Source: Moniliophthora roreri
Taxonomy: Eukaryota; Basidiomycota; Agaricomycetes; Agaricales; Marasmiaceae
Direction of reading: 5' to 3'
Assembly (NCBI GenBank): GCA_001466705.2
Contig: LATX02000186.1
Coordinates: 1-64,000, forward strand
DNA length: 64,000 bases
Below are positions 44,827-55,581 of this stretch, one piece after another. The notes under the pieces are model-generated. The model was given only the letters and a program-made list of their open reading frames with translations. It had not been told where the DNA came from and made no database searches. Every line of letters starts with the position of its first letter. The stretch's first letter is position 1. Made by a program: the position numbers and the translations under genes.

Positions 44827-47043
44827 CTAGCGGCGCTTTCTACGCTTCCCTCCCTTCCTGGTTCTTGGGTTTGCTTTTGCGCCTGAGTTCTGGTTTTGTG
44901 CAAGGTTTTGTGTATTTACATTTGCTGTCCCAGCTGTATTTGCAGTAAGCGCCTGAGCTTGTGCCACATCTCGTGCCTTCTTTTCATAGCGCTAAAGGAC
45001 TTGTCAGAGCGTGAAACTCTGCGACAAGAGGACAGACACACCTCGGCTGCTGGTGTCCCCTCAATTTCACTCCAGTACTCGTTAAACTTTTGTTGTGTGG
45101 CGTTTTTGTGTCGATATTGGTAGTCTATAGCACAGTAATGCCTGTCTCGCGCTTGAGCAAGTCAATATTAATCCACTAAGCAGATACTTACCTGGGTGTG
45201 TTTCCAAAAGACTCGATGATTAAGGGTTCCTCTGTGGAATCAAGAATATCACACTCAGATACCATAACGTCAACAACCACCTCCTCGATCTTCTTGAGCT
45301 CGTGTCTCCGAAGGTATGTGCAATCGCTAATCCTTAAGGAATGGAGTTCAATTCCTAGTTCCCAACGAAGCATTAGAGTATCCTGGAGTGCCTGCAGGAA
45401 CCCGCAGCGAAGGAAAGTCCACTGGTAGCTCCGGTAGTGGTGAAGGTCGACCTCTTGTATATGGAGCGTCCGCAGCGCTGGAAACGTTACAGCTACTCCG
45501 TTGATGGTAGTAACTGCAAGGGTACTGGGACATCCAGACCAAACATCTGGTAACTGACAGAAACAGGACACGAATTGGTATGCATGAGGTCCACTCAAGT
45601 GGATGACTTGCAAATTTGACAACTGCCCGAGCGGCTTTACAAAGTTTGGATACTGATAGAACCAACTTGTGCTACCGGACAGTGAAAATTCGGCAAGATC
45701 TGCAATGTCCAAGGCATCAAAGACTTGGGGAAGAGTCGTGGACAGCTCTCGCCCGTCATAAACGTGGGGCCGTTTGAAGTAGAAATGCAATTCGCCGGCC
45801 TCAGTGAGGTCGACGTTCGCCGGGTCAGTAGAAAGCCCGTTATGAGTTGACGTGGAGGCATCCAGAATAAAGGAGGTGCCTGGATCCCCCAACTTTAGGG
45901 ATAGAGACCTAACAGGTCGCTCTTCACGTGGAAACATTCGTAGTAATGAAGGTAAAAGTCGATGCAGCTCTCCTATATCGCGATTATCACTCGATTCCCA
46001 TTTGAGAACGACCTTTGCAGAAGATTCCTCGAATGATATGCTGTTCATGAGGTCCATACACTGCGAAGGTGTCGATGATAAGCGGAGATTGCGAAGATTG
46101 GGAAGGGGAACGATATCGGAAAGGGTTGGTTTCAGGGTCGTTGGTAGACAGTTCTCCAAGTCGAGATATTCGAGTTTTGGGCACCTTGTCAAGGCAACAA
46201 GGAGTTGTTCCATTGTCGGTAGGGAATTCGGTCCTGGGCCCAGTCGTATTTGGAGGAACGTCAGGTCACGGAAGACGGCTGAATTCCATGGAATGTAACA
46301 TCCTTTGAGCGATAAGCTCGATAGGCGAGGTGTTGCGACGCCCTTGAGCAAGAAGGCGGGTGACCCGGCTAGATACCCTCCTTGGCCAGGCCATAAGATC
46401 CCATTCCACACATTTGTATAAGGAGATACTTCTATGCTCAGTGTGCGAAGAGTGGGAGCACGCTTCAACCATTGGGAAAGAGTTTGGAGCGAGTCCTGAG
46501 AACCCCGGGACGTCACCTCGAGTTGAAGCTCAGCTATACGCAACAAGTGACCACGTAACATGTTTGCAAGTTCTTGGAAACATATCTCCTCATTACTGTG
46601 TTGCCATCGAACCGTGAGGGGCGCGCGCTTGGAATGTTTAATCATCTCTGCAGCTAACTGGGGGCCTCTGGTAAAATCGGGTCTCGACCACAGCGATGGA
46701 TGTCCTAATCCCACGATGCGCCAATATCTGCATACACGAAGGATTCGGAAGCGACGAGCGGAGTTTTCTGTGAATGAAAAGATTGTGGCGAGGACCTCTG
46801 GAGGCAGCGAGCAGATAGGGGTCAATGAATTGCGGTGTGATTTCGCCATTCGTCGACTCTCCCTCAGTCGTACGACTTCGAGTTCTGCCTGTTTTTCAAG
46901 GCGTTCCAGCTCCTTTATTTTACTATCGAGCACGACGAAAGTCTCCTGATCTGTTCAGTTGAGTATTAGGCACGCGCGGAAAGAAACGCAGTAGAGACCA
47001 TACCAGTAGATTGTGATTTATTCTTCCTAGTAGTTTTTATCAT
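44827..47043 (-). CDS. F-box protein with coiled-coil start and basic tail
   Basis: The ATG at 47,043 opens a 13-residue first exon (MIKTTRKNKSQST). A 50-nt or so intron then leads to a coiled coil (LDSKIKELERLEKQAELEV), followed by the F-box CSLPPEVLATIFSF near 46,810-46,770 and CRYWRIVGLGHPSLWSR. A long LRR-like domain (46,650-45,300) forms the target-recognition part; F-box proteins link substrates to SCF ubiquitin ligases. After GNTP the frame continues through an intron (45,140-45,191) using acceptor ..GACAG, then a second (about 44,992-45,040), into a charged tail ending RKGGKRRKRR at TAG 44,827. The tail is unusual for the family. The long uninterrupted middle exon (over 1,700 bp) shows the gene is intact. 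Confidence 0.85.
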
Positions 47044-47562
47044 TCTGAGAATGGAAGCGTCGAAATAAGGCTGTTGGGGATGACGCCTTAGTTACTCGTC
47101 TCAAAGAAGATGAACGTTGAAGACAAGTACTGTCTGAATTTTGTGCGGCGAACTTGTCCGATATCGGCCCGCCCTCTCCGCTTGTTTCGGGAGCGGCACG
47201 ATCTCGGAGCGATACACACGAAGTATTTTCACGTATTCTGAGGGTATCACCACTACCACCCTCGCGTTCCAATGGATCATGGATGATTTTGGATGCCAGT
47301 CGGCCAAGATCTTCGTGGTAGTGCCAATAGTCAAGATTACTTGGAGGCAAGTTCGTGACACATACTGTATTGAGACCAGTTGTGATTTCCAACCATGTCT
47401 CCTGGATTTGGTGCAGTATGTTTGTTTGTCCGACTCGGGGATGAGAGTGAGACGATTACATGGGGGTGCACTTGGGTAGCTAACCTGAGACCGTTTTGCT
47501 GGAGGGCAGGACCGTCCTGATAGTTGAGCCGTACAGTTGTAGTTCTTTCTGAAAATGAACAT
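47027..47562 (-). CDS. small hypothetical protein, two exons
   Basis: The ATG at 47,562 begins MFIFRKNYNCTAQ. An intron of 80 nt or so (about 47,402-47,483) joins in frame to a second exon of 125 codons (ETWLEITTGLNTV onward) ending at TAG 47,027. The stop overlaps the first exon of the F-box gene by 17 bp on the same strand, which makes a separate gene doubtful. It could also be upstream exon sequence of that gene. No family is recognised. Confidence 0.3.
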
Positions 47563-47646
47563 CTGGGAACGGCACAGCTACCTCACATTCACAACAGTAG
47601 TTGAAAGCAGATCAAATGGATTAAGATCTCTTCAAATACAAATGAC

Positions 47647-48590
47647 TCAAGCCGTCGCAGTCGAACCAGTATATGCATGAATAGTCTGGTCTGCGCATCC
47701 GGCAGGCGTCTGATACGAATATGGGCCCAGGTTGACATATAGATCCCTGTTGCCATTGGCATCTGGACAGACGAGCCATGCCTATAGAACCGCAACTTAG
47801 GAAAGTCACAAGAAAGAAAGGACAGAACCACTCACGTTGTTCTGAGGCCTCTTCACGTTCGGGCTACTCCACTCAACGGTATCACCGCTGAAGACAAATG
47901 TACCATCCGTAGCGGGAGATTCTGACCAGGAGACCTTAAGTTTCTTGGCTTGCGGGTCTGTTAGCGGCTCAACGACCGCATAGAGGTTCTTTCCGTTGGC
48001 GTTCTGGATAAGTTGACCACCGGTGATTCTGGGAAGGTCCAAGTTAGAAACAACCCTTGAATAGCAGAAATGCCGAACTTACTGGAATTGTGCAGCAGTA
48101 GTAGGTTCTCCAAGAACAGCATCTGATGCCGTCCATTGTACTTCCGATCGAAGGTACTTGTGGAAATTGGGGTCAACCTAAGTGTAGACGAAACATCGAT
48201 GAGCGAGTGAAGTACGTGACGATTTGGAAAGATGCTCACAACAGCGCGAATGAAAGAATATCCTGGGGCGAGTGTTGTCGATCCACCGGTAGCGGTAGTT
48301 GTCGATGATCCTCCTGATCCTCCTCCAACTGTGGTGCTAGGGCCGCTTGTGCTACCACCACTACCACCAGGAATGCACTGTGAGTAGTAGTCGTTTTGCT
48401 TCGTGCAGGTAGATCCAGCTGCACAAACAGTGGGTCCTGACCAACCAATTCCACCGCACTACAAATAGCGTTCAGTCAAATTTCGGTTCATGGGAGAGAA
48501 AGACCGTTTGCTTACCTGGCCCCACTGAGGCGCAGTCTGAGCCAAAGCAAAACCGGCAAGTAGAAGGATTGGCGCAGTGAAGCTGATCAT
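47647..48590 (-). CDS. secreted CBM1 (cellulose-binding) protein
   Basis: The ATG at 48,590 begins a signal peptide [17 protein letters not shown]. Next comes a family-1 carbohydrate-binding module: QWGQ (exon 1), then after an intron [18 protein letters not shown] and YYSQC near 48,460-48,380, with the usual Cys pattern and aromatic binding face. A Gly/Ser/Thr-rich linker (48,375-48,270) follows, then a C-terminal domain of 140 residues or so (FIRAVVNPNFHKYL onward, [42 protein letters not shown]) ending [10 protein letters not shown] at TGA 47,647. CBM1 binds crystalline cellulose. The C-terminal domain is not a known glycoside hydrolase that I recognise, so its role, adhesion or enzymatic, is open. 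Confidence 0.88.
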
Positions 48591-48951
48591 GATGATACGA
48601 GAATCCTTTTCTCGCCTAAACCTCAAGTTTTATGGAGCATCAACATCCCCGAGCAAATGCCTCTATCTCGGGCACGTCTACCTCCTTGAATGAAATCGGA
48701 TCCCTCGGTATAGCACGGTTGAACCTCGGAACTACAGAGTTGTGCATACCAGGCACAGTGAACTTATGAACTCTTTCCGATGTATGAGCGCTCCTACGAG
48801 GACACGCGATATCTATAATTATCACGCCGAGAATTCAAAGCAAGTCTGTTGATACTGAATATTCAATACGGAGAGAAAAGAAGGCAAAATGCGCACGAGT
48901 CGAGTATAATACAGAGTCCGAATGTACGTCATAGTAGAGGAAAGATAGAAT
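48591..48951. other. intergenic between CBM1 and promethin-like genes
   Basis: Contains the CBM1 gene upstream region and the 3' end flank of the next gene. No convincing motif. Confidence 0.4.
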
Positions 48952-49779
48952 TCAAGAGGGTCCTTCATTCTTGACCGTATCCTCTTCACCACGCGGACTG
49001 CTTGTCTGCGAAACGTCCTCTCCAGTACTATTCACGATGACGATGGATTTCGATGATGCCTCTGAGGTATTGTCGGCGTCGTCATTAAAGGGTAGCTTGG
49101 TAACTGTCAACGCTGCCTGTTCCCATGTCTCCAATACCCATTGGTGTACGCCGTCACGACCTTTTTCACGGACGAGCTTTATGAACCGCAGGGAGAGGTA
49201 TAAAGTTATGATAGAGCCGGTGATAAAGGTAGCGATGCAAAGGTTCGTGGCAAGTGCGAAGATTAAGAGTGACACTGCCGATGACAATTCAGTTGGGGGA
49301 TCGAATAAAGATGTATGAGACTCACGAAGGATCAGCCCAATCCCTGTGCATGTCATTAACGCGATTCCTAGAGCCACTGCGAGCACGGAAACGACCAGGA
49401 AAGTGACGGAAGCACTGTTAAAATCCTGTGAGCATGGCTTGAGGCATTGTGAACGGGAAGGTTGACGCACAGAAACAACAGAGCCGGCAAGATACTCAGA
49501 ATAGAGAACGCTAGCATAAAGGTCTGATTACATGGCCAGTAAATACTAGTTCACATAACTAATATAGACGGTTACGCACCGAAACGACGGGATACTTTTC
49601 AAAATAGGCCTTGGACGCCTTTATCGTTGGACGAGCATATTCATATTCGAGTCTTGAGATGAATGAATACGAATTTCCTCGCGAAAAACATGATATACGC
49701 ACTTGCTCGCATAATTCTGGACTGATGAGGCACTTCTTTCGAAATATGATGCCAGTTGGTCATGTTCAGATGAAGCCAT
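48952..49779 (-). CDS. promethin/LDAF1-like double-hairpin membrane protein
   Basis: The ATG at 49,779 starts MASSEHDQLASYFERSAS. Three introns (near 49,656-49,705, 49,520-49,575 and 49,412-49,468) plus an in-frame 51-nt intron near 49,277-49,327 give a protein of about 210 residues. It has an amphipathic N-terminal helix with YFEKYPVVS, then four tightly spaced hydrophobic segments (TFMLAFSILSILPALLFL; SVTFLVVSVLAVALGIAL; GIGLILLSLLIFALATN; TFITGSIITLYLSL) and a charged tail with DDADNTSEASSK. This layout, and the Tyr-Pro before the first hairpin, resemble promethin (LDAF1) and yeast Ldo16/45, partners of seipin at lipid-droplet birth sites in the ER. The match is by architecture; sequence identity was not computed. 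Confidence 0.6.
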
Positions 49780-50012
49780 TAGCCCTTTTTCCCCTGGGGC
49801 TTGCTTCTTCTGAGATTACAAGAGTGTTTGCAGCTGAGGATTTCACAGGTTATTGAAGCTTAGATGGATGGGACGAAGAGCTTGGGGTGAGCGCGCTGCG
49901 CAAGAAGATACTGTGGGAAAATTGGGTTCACACCGAGCAGGAGAACTCCAAGACGGTAGCATTGAACAGTTCCAAAAACAAGTAGCTACAGAGTATACAC
50001 AATATCCTAAGG

Positions 50013-51875
50013 TTATACAATCCCAGACTTAGCCTTATGCCGCGCCTCCAGCATCTTCAAGTGACCCATTCCGCACGCGCCAACGGTCCAGTCGCTCACC
50101 AGACGATATTTCCGTGGAGACGCGCAGTTGTCGACGGCACACGTTTGAGAACCTTTGGGTGGAGGCGGTTGGGTCGCCGAAGCTACCAGAGTCGATGGTT
50201 CGGAGAGGAACGCAGCTGGTACCGAGAACGAGAGGATCATCCGCTGTTGACCCTTCTCCGTCTTTGTACCCTTCGCAGGGTCAGTAGCGGGCTGTGCCCT
50301 CTCGTCAGGAGCCGCAGCATCCTTGGCAGCGGGAGTCACGTCTGCGACTACGCTCGCCGCAGTGGCCGTGTATGAGTCGACACCAGCGACATCCGTTTTA
50401 ATAGGATCAACGTCCATGGCGTTGTCTCCGTCCTGAGCGGCACCAGGCTTGGCGCTTGCATCCACTGGTTTCGAATCAACACCCATAGCATTATCATCCG
50501 GCCGCGAGGACTCAACAACGGCGATTCGGGAAGTCGAAATCCATCTGAACATTGGTATCTGGTAGACTTCATCCATATAACCGCTACCACTACCACTGGC
50601 ATGGTCAGCTTCTTCGACCTCTTCCTCTTCACCTTCTGCGCCTTCTTCCTCGTTGCCCTCGCCGTCGTTCTCATCATCATCACCAGCTTCTGAGCCAGGA
50701 GTCGATGCCTTGGTTGTCGTACGACCACCCCTGGATACTTTCCCGCCCCGTGTACCTGTGGCACGTTTACCGCCTCTCATGACAGGTGTAACGCCACCAC
50801 TGGCATTACCTGTGGCGGCACCCTTTTTCGCCCGAGGTTTTGATTGTTTTTTCAAAAGTCGGTTGATAGTCTCGAGCTTTTCGTCCTCTAGTTTCTTCTC
50901 CGAGAGGTTCTTCCGCTTACGAGCAGTTTCCTCTCGTCGTAGTGCCAGTTCCGTTTCATTGAGCTGCTTTTTGCGGGGATTGGGTTTGTGGTCCGACGTC
51001 AGCATCGGGTTAGAATCAACGCCTCGGTCTGTGTGTGGAAATAGACATGAATGAGAAAATAATGTTTAAATAGCAAAGCGGAGTAGAGCTGACCGAGTGA
51101 GACGTGCGAGGGATCTACAACGTTGGCCAGAACTGCTTGACGCGTAGTCATGGGTCTAGTGGATCGAGACGGACCAACTACTTCGTCTTCATCGTCGTCA
51201 TCCTCTTCATCGGATGATTCCACGTCTATAGAGCACATCTTAGAGCTGAATTTAGTAGATTAGATTATCAGTATTCACCTTGAATTCTTCTTCGAGACCT
51301 GACTGCGGCACTCCTCTTGGACACAGATGACGGCTGAGCACGAGTCCGAGTTTCCTCAGGGACGGGAGTGGCCGAATTCGACGTCGAGCTAGGCACCACT
51401 GGGAGCTTGAGCTTAATTTTGAGACGTGGCTGTTTTAGGGAGCCATCGTCGTCGTCGAGTTCATCATCATACCCTTCGATATCTATTTGCCCGTCGGCAC
51501 CAGGGTCCTCGTCCTCGAATCCTCCCGCATTAGCATCCTCCTCGACGTCGACCTCCTGCTCGCTCTCCTGCTCAGCCGCATCGGCACTCCCAGTAGGCTC
51601 CTCCTCCGACTCTTCCAACTCTTCCTCGTCATCTTCAACCTCTTCCTCTCCCTCATCTTCGTCACTAATCTCCCGCATTGAAGGCTGATTTGTTCTTCTT
51701 CTAAGTTGCATCTCGTCGTATTCTGGAGCCGGCGAACTTGCTGGCGAAAGTGAAGAGTCTGGTTGGTACGAGTGCGGCGCCGCTGCCAGCAAATGAGCTA
51801 AAAGTCAAAAGAAGAAAGAGGGCGGGTCACACCTCGCGTCGGATGTGTGCGAGCAGAGTTTTGTTGATCTTCCAT
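50013..51875 (-). CDS. INO80 complex subunit Ies2-like (PAPA-1 domain)
   Basis: The ATG at 51,875 starts MEDQQNSARTHPTR. Two introns (about 51,785-51,820 and 51,225-51,273) join a Glu/Asp-rich acidic region (51,700-51,460) to exon 2 (VESSDEEDDDDEDEVV). A further intron then leads to the Lys/Arg-rich PAPA-1 core: NPRKKQLNETELALRREE near 50,980, RKRKNLSEKKLEDEKLETI, and INRLLKKQSKPRAK. A Gly/Thr-rich low-complexity linker follows (50,820-50,680). The C-terminal zinc finger is near 50,130-50,045: CAVDNCASPRKYRL then GACGMGHLKML. Ies2 stimulates the ATPase of the INO80 chromatin remodeller. All core parts are present. Confidence 0.85.
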
Positions 51876-52576
51876 AATAATCTGGATCTGATGTAAATAT
51901 AAAGTATACGGTTTCGAGGCAGTGGAGAAATATTGCCGCCGAGAACCTTGCCCGGCGTAGTTCCGTTAGCCGCATTACATACGGTCAAGTGATTCAGACG
52001 CGTCTTCGATGGCGCGAAACGTTTCTCGAGTCCTCTCCCCAACCTGGGACGTGCTCCTCAAAGCCTGCTTTGGAACGAAACCGTGCCACCCGAATCGTTG
52101 GCATGGATTTACAGCGTTTCGACATCTACCAAAATTTCACTCTTTCAACGCCCCAGAGCTGACGGCGTTTTCGGCAGTTTTACATTCAATGTTGGCAGAT
52201 TTTTTGTGCGGAAGTGAGCATGGGAATGTGATGGAGTCCGTCGTTTTCAAAGACATCATCATTCATCGAGACACGGGCCAAGGTATCTACGTATAATTTT
52301 TAGATATGTACAACGTTCGTCTGATTGCGGGTTCTTTCTGACGTTTTGGGTAAAGATCGTGACTAAAGAGCCAGTGTAAAGATTGTAGAGACCAATTTGA
52401 GTGTCTAGTTACGCAAAGAGATAGAACGCGGCGACGTACCGAAACTTTGTAAGGCAGGTCGAATGGATTTGAGCATAAACGAATGGCTGCCAGGAATATG
52501 TTTCTGTAGAGCGCTTGGAAATACCTTCCAGGTCACCAACTTGGAGAAGATCTAGTAGACAGACAGATGCGAATGG
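51876..52576. other. intergenic, short unassigned frame
   Basis: A 95-codon plus-strand frame begins at an ATG at 52,009 but shows no domain. Nothing else is supported. Confidence 0.4.
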
Positions 52577-54850
52577 TCAGTAACCATTGTAAAAGTGAAA
52601 AGGTAGCTCTGGACTCACCCGTAGCCATCTCAATACTCCCTCTACGTCTGCCTTAGATCTATTGGTACGGAGCAGGGGAAGGAGGGGCCCCAGAAACTCT
52701 GGACGGGGACGACAGATGTCCATGATTGTACAGAAATATAATGGTTCTTGCGAGAATTGTTGGCCAAGAACGAGGCGATGTTGCCAGAATGCGAAATGCC
52801 GGCCGCACATCAGATTGTAAGCTGGTTCCCTCAATACCGCCGATACTTGAATCATGGCCGCGTATACCAGTTCACCGAAAGCCGAATTAGTGTATGGTAA
52901 TGGGTGGGATAATGCTTCCTTTGCTCGATGACAACCAGAATGAGGTCACCCGGACTTGGAGGTCTGGGTGTTTTCGCCAAATGGAATCCACAACTGTTAA
53001 GTACCCATGGCCATGGGAATACATGGACATCGCCAATAATAGGATGAGCTAAAACAGCGACAATATGATTCAGGATTTGAAACGACACCAATGATTCTGT
53101 TCCTGTCACGGTGATACAGCACCCTCGTCGGTAATCGGAGAAGCGCTATATGTATTGTGCCGATGCGAACATCCGCATCGATTTGTTATGAGCATATCGA
53201 CCGAGATGAAAGTCAACTGATGCGGTATCACACAGCAAACGTACCAGTGATCACTGCAACAGCAGCTCGGTTCGCCAAAAGAAAGTAACCGCATCGTGGA
53301 CAGGTTTCACCGATATCTATCGCAAGATTGAAGATGCTTAAAGTGTCACCAATGGGACCATTACTTTTAGCGCAGTGATATCCCCAGGTTTTCCTTGCTA
53401 CGCGAAGTACGCTGCCCCTTTATTGATTAAAGAGTAAGCCGGTCGTATTTCATTAGAGGTGAGAACTGACTGTGCTGTGGGTTAAGAACCTTCTTCGTAG
53501 AAAACTTGGTTCGAGCAGTCAACGGCGCGAACCAGACACCATGCAATTAACCTGTGCTTATTACCCACAAAAAGTAACTAGACCGAGTCTCGTCGTGGCT
53601 AAAATCGCCGGAGGATGCGTGATAAAGGTGAATGTGATCATCGGGGCTACAAATGTTGAGAATCGACTGCATTCAGCGTAAGGTCCGGATAATATCGCCC
53701 TCGTGTAGGAAGAGCAGCGCTTCGATGATTCGGGGCGTGGTGAGCAAGCGTTTGGGATTACCGCGGTCCGGGGTGAAGAACGAGCTCCAGCTGCATGCAC
53801 GACTTGAATACCCTACATCGATAAACTTGAGAACTGTAGCTGCATAGATAAACTGTCCAGATGGCTCTGCACGAGTTCATCAACAATGCCAGGTGTAAGC
53901 CATGGAGCAGGAAACTGGGTGTAGTGATTGCGAGGATGTTTGCGAGTTCGGTCAAACTCCTTACTCAGGAAGGTTTCGATATTACGACTGGGACTATATG
54001 GTTCGTCCAGGGCGACACGACGTAGATACGAGCGGAACAGATCGGTGTTCAATAGGTTCAGGCCTACTGCAGATGAGGAAACGTAGTCGTATATAATCCG
54101 GGAGTGCTGTCGCTATGACGGAAAGGACCCGTTGCTGCTCCTGGCTTCCCCTGCACTCGTCCAATCCGTCTATGATGACGAGTCATGGTGATTGTACTGC
54201 TGCTCCAAGAACCAACAGGGTTCAGAGATGAGTTCCCGAAACTGTTCATCCAGTGAGGCCTCTAGCAAAGCGGGATTCTCCTTGACAGCGTGCGTAACTG
54301 GTTCTCGGAACTCGGAAACGGCAGCCGCAAGCTCATATGCTTCAGTAAGACTATTCGCATCGCATCGCGAAGAGAAGCTGGAAACCAGATAGCCATTCTG
54401 CTTGCCCTTCTCTGCCACGATTTGAGCGATCGCCGATTTTCCTGTGCCAGTGGGACCGTATAGTCAGAATATGCCGTCGTCCAACGAAGAACCATAGATC
54501 CATTGGTGAATTTGGTCCAGAACCCCCTGGCGTGTGCCCCCATAGCACCTTGGAGGTGGATAGCATGCTTCCGAATTATGGCTTGCACCAGCGCCTTTGA
54601 TGGCTAGTCATAGGACCTGTAGAGCTAGGTCGAGTGAGGGCCAACGAAACGGAGGAGGTTAGCACGACGGGCGATCTGCTGAATATGATTGGCATCATGA
54701 CCTGCATTGTTGAACTGCACACCGTATATGTGGAAGCCCTGGGCATTTTGAGGGGTAGATTTAAGCCTTTAGTTCCGCACGACACGTGTCAGTCCTACTT
54801 AGGATAAGGTTAAATCAAGTCGACATACTCACCTAGGTCGTAACACTGCT
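52577..54850 (-). pseudogene. NACHT NTPase, decayed
   Basis: The minus strand shows a NACHT domain with a Walker A motif GPTGTGKSAIAQIVAEKG near 54,455-54,400, preceded by a TGA where Trp is expected. Then come FSSRCDANSLTEAYELAAAV, REPVTHAVKENPALLEASLDEQFRELI and a Walker B-like stretch near 54,180 in another frame, with frame shifts and stops. Further downstream (53,990-53,700) are text resembling the post-NACHT region and unassigned frames (52,577-53,294), such as SLVSFQILNHIVAVLAHP near 53,085. NACHT proteins are STAND NTPases, and many in Agaricomycetes act in self/non-self recognition. The locus is dead. Confidence 0.6.
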
Positions 54851-55581
54851 TTGATAGGCGCGTTAATTGACGCCCACTGTGATAAGGATATGGGTTTCCG
54901 GGCAGGATATTTCTACTTGTCATTTGGACGCGCAATCATTTCCTGAAGCGATAACGTTTCGCGTGCTCCCTGTGTCGCTTATCTAGTTGCCTCAAATTTG
55001 GGCCAAGTCGGCTTGAGAGAACATTCCAACTACCTAAAACGAACTTGTTCCATCCATCTGGAGAAATGCGAGCTAATGCTCAAGGCTATTCAACTAGTCC
55101 CGGTCATGCTGAGCGATATTCAATGCGAGTCCCACTTTTCTCGCGAGTTGTCTATTTGAATTTAACCAGGCCATGATCTACAGACACAGAGTATCAATGA
55201 GTCTGGAGAGAATAAACTGACGTGGTCAGAGGTAGAAATTCACCGTCCAAAAGTATGCAAGGCCCAGAGACAACCACACTTCGCGGATAATTCAAGAGAT
55301 ATTTAGGTTTTTTCTGGATGGCTACTAACCAGGCTGACCCATATTCTTGATCTTCTTATACCGCAATCGTTTTGGTATATCTTGAGGGTAGATGTAATGA
55401 GTTATCTGGTCGTCAGCGTCAAAGTTCGGCCTGGTCCAGGTCCGTGCGTAGCGAAGCCAACACGTGATGATTTAAACACACGGTCAACTTGAAGCCATTC
55501 GGCGCGTCAAAGAAATCTTATTAAAGTTCTCGTCCACTACCGCTGCTTGCGGCTCGGCTTTTTCTCTCACCCTGGCATGGT
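54851..55581. other. intergenic, promoter side of the Cdc7-like gene
   Basis: No frame with features. It contains the 5' flank of the kinase gene. The stretch 55,460-55,580 is CG-richer and is a likely core promoter. Confidence 0.4.

Noticed and set aside
51368..51688. Ser-rich plus-strand frame opposite the Ies2-like gene
   Set aside because: Antisense of an acidic region: Glu/Asp codons read as Ser and Leu on the other strand.
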